This document shows, piece after piece, positions 9,106 to 17,579 of a DNA stretch of 61,086 bases (its first letter is position 1; each line of letters starts with the position of its first letter). A program made the position numbers and the translations under genes. The DNA lies in NCBI GenBank assembly GCA_028280485.1, contig JANQLS010000012.1:1-61086 (forward strand), read 5' to 3'. Origin of the DNA: Planctomycetota bacterium. GTDB lineage: Bacteria > Planctomycetota > UBA8108 > JACQVS01. The notes beneath the pieces are model-generated. The model did not search any database. It was given only the letters and a program-made list of their open reading frames with translations, and was not told the DNA's origin.

Positions 9106-9132
9106 CCCCTCGCTCATGCTTCGGGCGAGTTA
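9106..9132. repeat. AGCCCGAAGCG-family arm overlapping the pectate lyase stop codon
   Basis: On the minus strand the sequence TTAACTCGCCCGAAGC begins at 9132; the family consensus is TTAACTAGCCCGAAGC. The TAA stop of the pectate lyase gene (9132-9130) is inside this arm. Confidence 0.75.
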
Positions 9133-10569
9133 ATTTGATAAGTAATCCGACAAGATTTTCACATTCTCAATAAAAACAGAACTACTGATATATTCTTCTC
9201 CCGGCTTTAACTTCGTCTGTCCTGCTAATTTTTCTTGAGTCGCCATCGAGACCCAGCGCCCCTTCTCATCTAAATCTTTTAAAATCTTAATCACCAGAGT
9301 GTTCGGGATTTTTTTACTGCGACTTTTCTTCGATGGGCTTTTCGAAACTTTTTTATATCTATCCTCAATCTTTGAAAGATTCGGCCTCCACTTAAAACTA
9401 TAGTGTCGGGGCAAGTTAGAGTCGTCATAAGTTAGGAAGTAAGCTTTGCCCTCACGGTACATATAGAGAGGTTTATTGGTTTTCAGCTCATAAAACCGAG
9501 GCATTTGACCATCCGAAAGGAGTGAGGCTTTCAAGTACTTGAGTGCTCGCGGTATGGGTTTCAGGTACTTTCTATTCTTTGTATGACTATAAATTTTGAG
9601 CAACGCTTCGATCACCCCGATGGATTCTCGACTACTGATCGCGGCCGGTTCAAATTTTCTGGCCCATGAAGGCTTCATGTCGTAGTGATACTGCTGGGCC
9701 CAAGCGGGTTGTGGATCAGGCAATTGAGCGAGAATTAAAAAATCGCCCAATTTTTCTAAAGCCATTTTGTAGGCCTTTTTTTTATAAATTTGATGAGCAA
9801 GGATCAAAGCATCCGCTACATCATTCGCAAGATCATCATTTAAGGTGTAGAGATCCCAGTATTCTTTAATCCTTCGTTCAGTCCTCCAGTCGTAATCAGG
9901 AAAACTTGCTTTAGTCACTTTGGGATCGGGTTGCTTTTTATCATCCCAACCTTGAGGAAAGGCACCATTGGGGAACTGATGGTCGAGGAGAGCTTTCAAG
10001 GCATACTCTACCGTTTCATGGAGCGCTTTATCTTTAAACCGGAGCTCTTTATCGAGTTGCATCAAAAATTTTAGGCTAGCTTGGGTTTGATCATCATCTA
10101 AAGAAGAGCGATTTCTTCGCCCCCCTTTCATTTTTCGATAATTTCCTCCATTTTTGTACGGCTTAAAGTCGATTTGATTCGCCCAGCCTCCGGATTGAAG
10201 TTGGCCGAGAATTAAGGCTTGGGCTGTCTCTCGTGAAGCCTCTAAGAAATATTTATCATCGGTCGCTTGATAGGCATTTAAAAAAGCTAAACCCACTGCG
10301 GGAGTTCCAGGAGGCTCTACCCAAATCTGAGTAGGCCGAGCCGCTCCTTCTCCCCAGCGTTGACGAAGATCCACTGAATAGAGATAAACGTAACCTCCAC
10401 GGTAAGCGAGAGTTTCTCGAAAGTACTTCGAAGCTCTTTTCATCGCAGAAAGCACTTTGGATTTTGAGAGCTTTTCGTTCGCTATCAGCTCGTTTTGACC
10501 CACAAATGATATTTGTAGACAAAGAAAAACGATGAGTATTAGAGCCCGTTCACTTGCTGTTTTTTTCAT
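9130..10569 (-). CDS. Secreted pectate lyase-like protein (PL10 type)
   Basis: 479 residues with a signal-like N-terminus (hydrophobic residues 9-28). The middle is an alpha/alpha helical domain with the PL10 features I know: AVGLAFLNAYQATDD, SGGWANQIDF, SSLDDDQTQASLKFL, NGAFPQGWDD and ISSRESIGVIEALL, where the Arg is the candidate catalytic base. PL10 enzymes cleave polygalacturonate by beta-elimination. The start overlaps the stop of the upstream MBL-fold gene as ATGA, so the two are translationally coupled. Its stop lies in a palindromic repeat arm. The C-terminal 90 residues include a basic KKSRSKK stretch. Substrate not provable from sequence. Confidence 0.8.
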   Translation of the reverse strand: MKKTASERALILIVFLCLQISFVGQNELIANEKLSKSKVLSAMKRASKYFRETLAYRGGYVYLYSVDLRQRWGEGAARPTQIWVEPPGTPAVGLAFLNAYQATDDKYFLEASRETAQALILGQLQSGGWANQIDFKPYKNGGNYRKMKGGRRNRSSLDDDQTQASLKFLMQLDKELRFKDKALHETVEYALKALLDHQFPNGAFPQGWDDKKQPDPKVTKASFPDYDWRTERRIKEYWDLYTLNDDLANDVADALILAHQIYKKKAYKMALEKLGDFLILAQLPDPQPAWAQQYHYDMKPSWARKFEPAAISSRESIGVIEALLKIYSHTKNRKYLKPIPRALKYLKASLLSDGQMPRFYELKTNKPLYMYREGKAYFLTYDDSNLPRHYSFKWRPNLSKIEDRYKKVSKSPSKKSRSKKIPNTLVIKILKDLDEKGRWVSMATQEKLAGQTKLKPGEEYISSSVFIENVKILSDYLSN

Positions 10570-11549
10570 GGAATGTTCAATTTAATAGGAGTGCTCTCTA
10601 ACTGCGTCAAGCTGTTCCAATGGCAAGATTTCCCATCAGAAACCACCTGGATGGTACCATCCTTCTTTGGATAGATCAGAGGCACATTCAATTTTTTCAA
10701 TCGACTGATGATTCCGTAACTGGGACGAGGATAAAAAAGATAAATATCGGCGAGTTGTGTGCCTTGAGCAATCGCAATCTGTGGACTCACGGTTTCAAAA
10801 AATTCAACCGTACCACTGAAGAGCGATGCATGATGACCCAGCTTCAAAACGTCCGATTTCAAGTTATCTCCCTCTAACTCAATCAGCCGAGCTTCTTCAT
10901 CTTCTTCAACATCGCCGGTGAATAAAAAACTGCTCTCCCCATAAACTAACTTAATAACGATACTGCCATCGTTGAAATCGTCTTGGCTGTCGAGCGTGAC
11001 GGCTTTCTCATTCGGATACAACACTTGGGATTGAACTTGGGGACCGAAGACGGAAGAAAGATCATCTCCTCTCCGCAGAGACTGGGCCGGAATCTTGTAT
11101 TTATTAACTATGTTGAGTAGTTCTAAATACTTAGATGAAAAATCGGGAGCACCATTGTGGTAAAACCGATCGGGCTTATAACGTTCTAAAATTTCGGGGA
11201 ATCCTCCATAGTGATCATAATGAGGATGCGTCACGATCATGCTGTTGATTCGAGTGATGCCCTGAGACTCTAAATAATTGAAAATAAGATCGCAATACCA
11301 CCCGACTCCACCGTCGATAAGTACCACCTCTCCAGTGGGAGTCTCAACTAAAATACAATCGCCCAATCCCACCTCAAAAAAAGTCACTCTGAGGGGAGTT
11401 CCATCAAGCTCTTGTTGGGAGGTGGTCATTATTTTGAAATCAGAGATCGTGGCTGGGAATTGAAGGCACCCACTCAAAAAGAAACTGATTAAAATGGCTT
11501 GAAGAGAAAGGAGTGATTTGATGAGAAAATTCATTTTCGTAACCGCCAT
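10566..11549 (-). CDS. MBL-fold hydrolase, predicted lipoprotein (ComEC C-domain-like)
   Basis: 327 residues. Lipobox LSGC places the lipidated Cys at 28, so the protein is likely membrane-anchored outside the cytoplasm. The metallo-beta-lactamase fold follows: FFEVGLGDCILVETPTGEVV, VLIDGG, the metal-binding THPHYDH at 107-113, FLFTGDVEEDEEARL and LKLGHHAS. The order resembles the ComEC competence-protein beta-lactamase domain family, whose members include nucleases and phosphodiesterases. It overlaps the pectate lyase gene by 4 nt (ATGA). A second start, ATG at 11534, would still keep the signal. Substrate unknown. Confidence 0.82.
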   Translation of the reverse strand: MAVTKMNFLIKSLLSLQAILISFFLSGCLQFPATISDFKIMTTSQQELDGTPLRVTFFEVGLGDCILVETPTGEVVLIDGGVGWYCDLIFNYLESQGITRINSMIVTHPHYDHYGGFPEILERYKPDRFYHNGAPDFSSKYLELLNIVNKYKIPAQSLRRGDDLSSVFGPQVQSQVLYPNEKAVTLDSQDDFNDGSIVIKLVYGESSFLFTGDVEEDEEARLIELEGDNLKSDVLKLGHHASLFSGTVEFFETVSPQIAIAQGTQLADIYLFYPRPSYGIISRLKKLNVPLIYPKKDGTIQVVSDGKSCHWNSLTQLESTPIKLNIP

Positions 11550-11761
11550 AGTTGGAGACTGATTTCCCTGCTTCTTCCCGGTAGGCTTTTAGGGAAATGG
11601 ATTCCAGTAAATTCACTCATGTGTTCTAAGAAAAATTATCGCACAGGATCTCAGGGAAACCACCTTCAGTTGAAATTCGTGAAGAATCCGGTATTCTGAC
11701 GTACTTCAAATCGTTTAATTTCATTACCAACGGCCATCAGAAATCTCCCAAGAGTTCGTTC

Positions 11762-11767
11762 AGGAGG
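11762..11767 (+). promoter_or_regulatory. Strong Shine-Dalgarno AGGAGG
   Basis: AGGAGG, four bases before the ATG at 11772, fixes the start of the zinc-ribbon gene. Confidence 0.7.
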
Positions 11768-11771
11768 ACTC

Positions 11772-12086
11772 ATGCCCCTTTCAACTTGCCCAGAATGCGA
11801 TATGCCGATGAAGGTTACCAACTATGAGGATGTCCTCATCGATGTGTGCCCAAGCTGCCGAGGTGTCTGGCTCGACCGAGGTGAACTCCAAAAAATCATC
11901 GCCATCGTTAGGGAAGAAGAGTCCGGCGGGATCGATGAGGGATTCGCCATTACCCCTCCCAAGAAAAAAGAGCGGCGGGAAGAGTCTTACGAATACGAAG
12001 AGAAGAAGTACAAAAAAGAGAAAAAGAAGAAGAAAAAGGGTTGGGGCTTCTTTGATGCATTAGAGGATATTATCGATTTCGATTAA
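11772..12086 (+). CDS. Small zf-TFIIB-type zinc-ribbon protein
   Basis: 104 residues. Residues 5-45 form a treble-cysteine ribbon: CPECDMPM, then CPSCRGVWLDRGEL, the signature of the zf-TFIIB (PF13453-like) family of small cytoplasmic proteins. The C-terminal half is strongly charged (runs of Lys and Glu) and ends GWGFFDALEDIIDFD. Role unknown; the family is often found as stand-alone small proteins. Preceded by a clear AGGAGG. Transcribed alone, divergent from the MBL/pectate lyase pair. Confidence 0.8.
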   Translation: MPLSTCPECDMPMKVTNYEDVLIDVCPSCRGVWLDRGELQKIIAIVREEESGGIDEGFAITPPKKKERREESYEYEEKKYKKEKKKKKKGWGFFDALEDIIDFD

Positions 12087-12234
12087 CAAAAACGACGAGG
12101 CGTTAAACTATTTAATTTCATTTTTGATCGACCTCACTCATGATAAAGACCGGAGTGCTGAGGCCTCAACATCTTGAGGCTTCCATTTGTTGATACGTTA
12201 ACTCTCATTTCACGGTCTATCACCTCGATCTCCA

Positions 12235-14841
12235 ATGTTTAAACTCATCAGCCAACAGTCCATCTCGTTTTTTATTGTCGCATGCCTATCCCTCTTCATC
12301 GGATCTATAGTTCAAGCTGAAGACTGGCCTCAATATAAATTCGATAGTCGACATTCTGGCGATGCCCCGACCTTTAAAATCGACACAACTTTAAAACTCA
12401 TCGCTACGAAAAAAACGAGCGATGCCATCTTTACCTCCCCTATTATTGGCGACGGTAAAATTTTTATTTTAGATGGAAGCGGGAAGGTCTTTTGTTGGGA
12501 TCAAAACACATTAGAGAAGCTTTGGACTTACCAGTCTCCCGCAACTCAAAATCCTTCTACCCATCCCTCAGCTGCCGGGAATGTGAATAACATAAGCACT
12601 CCCGCCTATCTCAATGGAGTACTTCATGTGGGAACCCAGTCCGGCTGGTACCTGGCTTTAAAGGGTTCAAACGGTGAAGTCGTTCATCAGTTGAATCTAG
12701 GAGAGCCCATATTTTCTGCGATCGTCGTTCAAGGTGAAAAAGTTTATCTCTCGACCTTGGGATCACAGGTTTATTCCTTTACTCCACAGGGAAAGATTCG
12801 CTGGAAATGGGACTTTGTTAAAGAGCGCCTGGATTTCCACGGGAATCGTTGGAGCGGCGAGGATTGGGCGAAACGAGGTCGACGGGCTACGTGGCGAGAT
12901 CAATTCCTATGCTCAAGGAATATCGCAGTTCACGGAAAGACCATCGTCCTCCCCGCAGGAGGTGAAGTGACTTGGTTAGAGGATGCCGGAGATCAAGCTA
13001 TCCATAAAGGATCTTATCGCGGACGTCGAGAAAGTCCTTGTACTCTGGGTCTCTCGATCGGTGCCAATGGAAATGTATATCGTCAATGGCATCGACGGGA
13101 CAATAATGGAAGTGTTGAAATCCTCAGTTTAAAAGACGGTAAGGGTGAGTCAAAGACCTTACCGGGAACGGTCACCAGTTGGAAATCCGATTCATTGCTC
13201 TCCTTTTCCTCCGTGAGTATTCGCGGTTCTGATATCTACCGTTGCCGGCCGGAAGAAGAAAATGGATTCAACTTACACCGAGAGGGTAAAACAACCCGAA
13301 CGAGTGGCTATCCCAGTATTTCGTCTCCCATTCTAAGTAAAGATAAAGCTATCTACGGTGGCTTAGACGGAAACGTTTACCTTACTTCCCTTTCTCAGCT
13401 TAAAACAGTTTCAAAACTCCCTACGGCTTTCGGGAAAGCCGTGACGTCTCCGGTAGCTCTGTCTAATGGAAAAATCTATTTCGGCTCTGAAGATGGTTAC
13501 TTATATATCTATGGAGCCAACGGAAAAGCTCAACTCCCCACTGATAGTCTCGGCCTAGAAAGAATTCGGACTCCTTTAAAAAACAAATTCTCCGATTCTA
13601 AGTTCGATTGGTTCACTAATTTTGGCAACTTTCAAAACACCAATCAAACTTTAGAAATGATTCAACCTCCGTTTAAGGTCGATTGGATCCGGAGGTTTAA
13701 AGGTACCGTGAAACACTTTTCTGTTTGCGGAGGAGGACGTCTATACACCCATACGGCCGAGGGTCAAATCTTTGCCGTCGAACAAACGACCGGGAGATTG
13801 CTTTGGCGAAGGTATTGGCCCGGGGTGCACGTTTCTTTCACTGCACCACTTTACTACGATGAGCATCTCTATATCCCCCAAGCTGGATTAAAAAAATCCT
13901 TACTCCGTTGCCTACGAGCCTCGGATGGAAAATTAGTTTGGGAAGCTCCATTTAGTGGTTCCCCGAGTTGGAATCGTCAATTGCCTCCAATTGTCAGCGG
14001 AAATCGACTGATCTATTTGTTCAGTTCGGGAAAATACACCGCAGACAAATGGCTCTTTGAACACCAAAGTAATTTTGGATTCCCTAAAGACCATCGCCCT
14101 CTGCTAAAAGCCTGGGATTTAAAAACAGGCGACGAAATATGGAGCCACGACTTCCATGAGTTCGGCTCAGGTGGAGACGATGCCGGTATGTGCTTAGTCG
14201 ATGGGAAACTTTACTATTCTTGTTATTTCGGAGCGAAGAAGGTCGGTGGCTTCACCTGTAAGATCGATCCTCAATCGGGTGATCTTATCTGGAACACAAC
14301 GGAGCACTTCACCCATGCTGGCTGCACGATTTCGGGTGAAGTTCTGAAGGGAAAAGGCACACGACTCTATTTAGGAGGCTACAATCCCATCGAAGGAAAA
14401 ACGAATCGAATTTGGTGCCTCGATGGTAAAGATGGATCCTTAGTGTGGAAATCAGATCCCATCTCTCGTGCGATTCACGTCGTGACACCCACTCCGAATT
14501 TCTTATTTGCTCACTCTCAGTATAAGCACAGCTATAAACTCGACCGACATACCGGAAAAGTCATCGGCCAGATGCTTAAAGGCTACAACTGTACCCGCTT
14601 CACTTTCAGCGAACCTTTTATCTTAGGATCCAATATGGATATCTATGATTCAAAAGATGAGATGAAACTTCTTTGGACGGGACCAGCGGTCGATGTCTTG
14701 ATGTGCGTAGGAGCCTTTGCCTCAAACGGCAGAGTTTACTACTCCTCAAATGGAGGAGGCATACAGGTGGGTTTATTAGCCGGAGAAGAAGCGAGGAAGG
14801 CGAAAACTCTTAATAATAAAATAGCACCTACTGAAAATTAA
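12235..14841 (+). CDS. Secreted PQQ-like beta-propeller protein
   Basis: 868 residues with signal peptide 1-28 (ends VQAEDWP). The EDWPQYKFDSRHSG start is typical of planctomycete PQQ-binding-like proteins. Repeated blades carry the PQQ-family pattern, for example LWTYQSP, KIRWKWDF, GRLLWRRYWP, DGKLVWEAPF, GDEIWSHDF, GDLIWNTTE and GSLVWKSDP. No dehydrogenase catalytic Asp-Asn pair or calcium site was identified, so enzymatic activity is unclear; a binding or scaffold role is as likely. Its 3' end overlaps the convergent gene by 14 nt. Confidence 0.82.
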   Translation: MFKLISQQSISFFIVACLSLFIGSIVQAEDWPQYKFDSRHSGDAPTFKIDTTLKLIATKKTSDAIFTSPIIGDGKIFILDGSGKVFCWDQNTLEKLWTYQSPATQNPSTHPSAAGNVNNISTPAYLNGVLHVGTQSGWYLALKGSNGEVVHQLNLGEPIFSAIVVQGEKVYLSTLGSQVYSFTPQGKIRWKWDFVKERLDFHGNRWSGEDWAKRGRRATWRDQFLCSRNIAVHGKTIVLPAGGEVTWLEDAGDQAIHKGSYRGRRESPCTLGLSIGANGNVYRQWHRRDNNGSVEILSLKDGKGESKTLPGTVTSWKSDSLLSFSSVSIRGSDIYRCRPEEENGFNLHREGKTTRTSGYPSISSPILSKDKAIYGGLDGNVYLTSLSQLKTVSKLPTAFGKAVTSPVALSNGKIYFGSEDGYLYIYGANGKAQLPTDSLGLERIRTPLKNKFSDSKFDWFTNFGNFQNTNQTLEMIQPPFKVDWIRRFKGTVKHFSVCGGGRLYTHTAEGQIFAVEQTTGRLLWRRYWPGVHVSFTAPLYYDEHLYIPQAGLKKSLLRCLRASDGKLVWEAPFSGSPSWNRQLPPIVSGNRLIYLFSSGKYTADKWLFEHQSNFGFPKDHRPLLKAWDLKTGDEIWSHDFHEFGSGGDDAGMCLVDGKLYYSCYFGAKKVGGFTCKIDPQSGDLIWNTTEHFTHAGCTISGEVLKGKGTRLYLGGYNPIEGKTNRIWCLDGKDGSLVWKSDPISRAIHVVTPTPNFLFAHSQYKHSYKLDRHTGKVIGQMLKGYNCTRFTFSEPFILGSNMDIYDSKDEMKLLWTGPAVDVLMCVGAFASNGRVYYSSNGGGIQVGLLAGEEARKAKTLNNKIAPTEN

Positions 14842-17464
14842 AAGAATAGACTTTCGCATGAGAGAGATCGAAGCTTAACTTCAATCCTTGAAGTGAATCC
14901 TGTTGAAGATTAGACAAATCTTTCCACTTTAACTTATAAGAAGAAACGCTTTTTTGAATGGGTATTGATTCCGCTAATTGCTGGTTATTCTTATTCAAAA
15001 GACGAACAATCATTTTTCCATCCGGTTGAATGTCAGCATTCACAAGGATATTTAGGTGAGGAAAATCAAGAGCAACCGTTTGGACGAAAGATATCTTTCT
15101 TGGATTATTGGGCTCATACCCCGCCCAACCATCTTTCCGTAATCGAGCTAAGGCTAAACCACTCTTTCTCCAATCAAAGAAAAACCAATCACTAGCTCCG
15201 TAATAGATTCTGACTTCATCTTTATGTAGAACCGGCTGAGAGGGGAACAAAGCTCCCCAATCGTAGGGCATAGTTCCATACTTGCGTTCTTTTTTTGGGG
15301 TAGGAGCAATCAGTGGCCTACCTTTACAAACTCGATGCCAGGTCACCGAATCGGGGCTCCAGGCTAGTTCAATGTGTTGACGCACACCGTCACGGGCCGT
15401 TTTTGACGGAAAATACATCATTCCGATGAGCCCAAGAAACACACCGCCATCTTCAAAGATCACCATATCGTGAGCTTGCTTTTGGGGATGCCCTGAAATA
15501 ATGAGTTCGGATTTCGTCCAATTCACCCCGTCTTTACTCTCAGTACGGGCGATCTTACGATTACCAACAACCGGAACTCGATCATAGTGACGAACGATTC
15601 CTACATATTTCTTGAGTAGTTGGCTCCAAATCAAATTCGCGTGGCAATCACTTTGTATTTGAATCTCGGGACATTTGATTTCAGGCCCCCAGTTCAATCC
15701 GTCAGGAGAAAATCGAACGAGTTGCATGTAGCCCACTTGAGCGGCGTAAAAGGCTTTGTAGCGTTTCTTCGGATCAGGATCTTGTAGGTCCTTATAAACT
15801 CCAGCCCCTGATGGCCCTCGTACGACGATGTTATTTTTCTTACTGCCGTTAAATTCAACAATACCCAGCTCTGGCTTCTCCCAGTGGATACCATCTTTTG
15901 AAGTCGCATAGAGAATAGCTTCATCCCTCTTATTGGGCTTTTTTGACATGTAGTGAGTCGATTGGGGATTCCTTTTATTTTTCGGGGTTAAACTCGTTCG
16001 CTCATCGATAATGAAAGGGCAATACCAACACTTATAAAGCTTCTCTTCCTTATCATAGATGACATTGGGGTACATATTGTCATAACGAGGTTCCCAAGGC
16101 TTATCCGCAACGAACAATGGATTGTTTTTATCTTTAGTCACCCTCCCCAAAGTTAAAATAGCGTTTTGCTGACTTTCAATAATGCGTGAATCTAAAAGCA
16201 AAAAACTCTTACGGTCTTTGGGGTTGTAAGTGGAAGCTTTCTTCTCTTTAATTATTGAGCCGTAAACGATAGGCTTGATTTCTTGACTCAAAAACACCAT
16301 AGGCATCATTTGAGTCAAGGTAATCACCACGAGTTCATCTTTAGGAGACACCCAATATTCAGTACCCGCTCCCCCGTACCATTCGTACTCACCCACTGAG
16401 GAGGGTGCAGAATCTATCTTCCGAATTCTTACCGCGAATCCTAAACTGAATCCCCTTCCCTTAGCTCCCATGTGAATTTCTAATCCTTTAGGAAGTTGAT
16501 TCTTGGTCATCTCCACTACGGTTGAAGCTTTAAGGAAGCGCCGGCCTTCTAATTCTCCCCTGCCTTCAAGCATCAAAAGAAAGCGCATGAAATCAGTTGC
16601 AGTTGAAACCAGACCTCCACCCGCCGACAAAAATTTCGGATTCTTTTCGAAAGTGAATTTCCCAGTAATACCCGGTTGTGGAGCATCGACCTCTCGTAAT
16701 CCTCGTCCGTACATAGGTGAAAAGCGATGGCGCTTTTCTTTAGGAACGTGAAAACCCGTATCCACCATCTTTAAAGGCATGAAGATGCGCTCACTTAAAA
16801 AGACATCGAAGGATTTCTCAGAAGCAATTTCAACCAACCGGGCCAAGACTTCCGTCCCGAAACTGTAATGCCATTTCGTACCGGGCTGATAAATCAAGGG
16901 GACATGACGAAGTCGATTCATCATCTCTTCGAGAGTGCTGTGCTTGATCGAAGGTAAACCTTTTTGGGTGAAAGCACGATCCGTAGTGACATTGTTGGGA
17001 AAGCCTGCAGTATGGCGCAGTAGATCACGCGTGGTCATCTCGCGCTTCTGGGTCTCTTTACCGACCTTCATGTGCTTCAGCTCTGGAAGGTATTTAGAGG
17101 CGGGAGCATCCAAATCTATCTTTCCCTCCTCAACCAACATCATGATCGCCACACTCGCCACCGCCTTAGTCATGGAATAGATACGGAAAATCGTACCCTT
17201 CTTCATGGGAATCTTAGCGTTGATGTTTTGGTGCCCGTAAGCCTTGAAATGAATGACCTTACCCTTGCGAGCAACAATCGTCACCGCGCCCGCAATACGT
17301 TTATCAGTTAGATGTTTTTGAACTTTAGCATCAATTTGGGAAAGCTTATTTGAGGAAACATCAACTCTTTCAGGAATTGAAAAAGGTAAAGAAGGGGAAT
17401 CTTGGCAATAAGATCGTTCAAGAATTAAAAAAGTGAAAAGGAACACTACCGAAAAGGAACGCAT
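14828..17464 (-). CDS. Beta-lactamase-family serine hydrolase fused to glycosidase-like propeller
   Basis: 878 residues, signal peptide 1-20. Residues about 38-400 form a class C beta-lactamase-like hydrolase: S97-M-T-K100 (SxxK nucleophile motif), Y200-S-F at the YxN position, and WYGGAGTEYW in the position of the KTG-like strand. Residues about 420-878 resemble a GH32/GH43-like five-bladed propeller: YPNVIYDKEEKLYKCWY, SKDGIHWEKP, KRYKAFYA, FSPDGLNWG, SKDGVNWTKS, AWSPDSVTWHR, DEVRIYYGASDWFF. Such domains commonly occur as separate proteins; here one uninterrupted frame joins them. The final TAG overlaps the convergent PQQ-like gene. Substrates unknown. Confidence 0.78.
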   Translation of the reverse strand: MRSFSVVFLFTFLILERSYCQDSPSLPFSIPERVDVSSNKLSQIDAKVQKHLTDKRIAGAVTIVARKGKVIHFKAYGHQNINAKIPMKKGTIFRIYSMTKAVASVAIMMLVEEGKIDLDAPASKYLPELKHMKVGKETQKREMTTRDLLRHTAGFPNNVTTDRAFTQKGLPSIKHSTLEEMMNRLRHVPLIYQPGTKWHYSFGTEVLARLVEIASEKSFDVFLSERIFMPLKMVDTGFHVPKEKRHRFSPMYGRGLREVDAPQPGITGKFTFEKNPKFLSAGGGLVSTATDFMRFLLMLEGRGELEGRRFLKASTVVEMTKNQLPKGLEIHMGAKGRGFSLGFAVRIRKIDSAPSSVGEYEWYGGAGTEYWVSPKDELVVITLTQMMPMVFLSQEIKPIVYGSIIKEKKASTYNPKDRKSFLLLDSRIIESQQNAILTLGRVTKDKNNPLFVADKPWEPRYDNMYPNVIYDKEEKLYKCWYCPFIIDERTSLTPKNKRNPQSTHYMSKKPNKRDEAILYATSKDGIHWEKPELGIVEFNGSKKNNIVVRGPSGAGVYKDLQDPDPKKRYKAFYAAQVGYMQLVRFSPDGLNWGPEIKCPEIQIQSDCHANLIWSQLLKKYVGIVRHYDRVPVVGNRKIARTESKDGVNWTKSELIISGHPQKQAHDMVIFEDGGVFLGLIGMMYFPSKTARDGVRQHIELAWSPDSVTWHRVCKGRPLIAPTPKKERKYGTMPYDWGALFPSQPVLHKDEVRIYYGASDWFFFDWRKSGLALARLRKDGWAGYEPNNPRKISFVQTVALDFPHLNILVNADIQPDGKMIVRLLNKNNQQLAESIPIQKSVSSYKLKWKDLSNLQQDSLQGLKLSFDLSHAKVYSFNFQ

Positions 17465-17579
17465 TGATATCTTTCCCTATTCGTTTGGAATCAGCCTATG
17501 AATCAAAAGTGGCAAATACGATTCACATTTTATTCCATCGATAGCGCTAAAAACAAATTTTGAGATTTATAAACTGATT

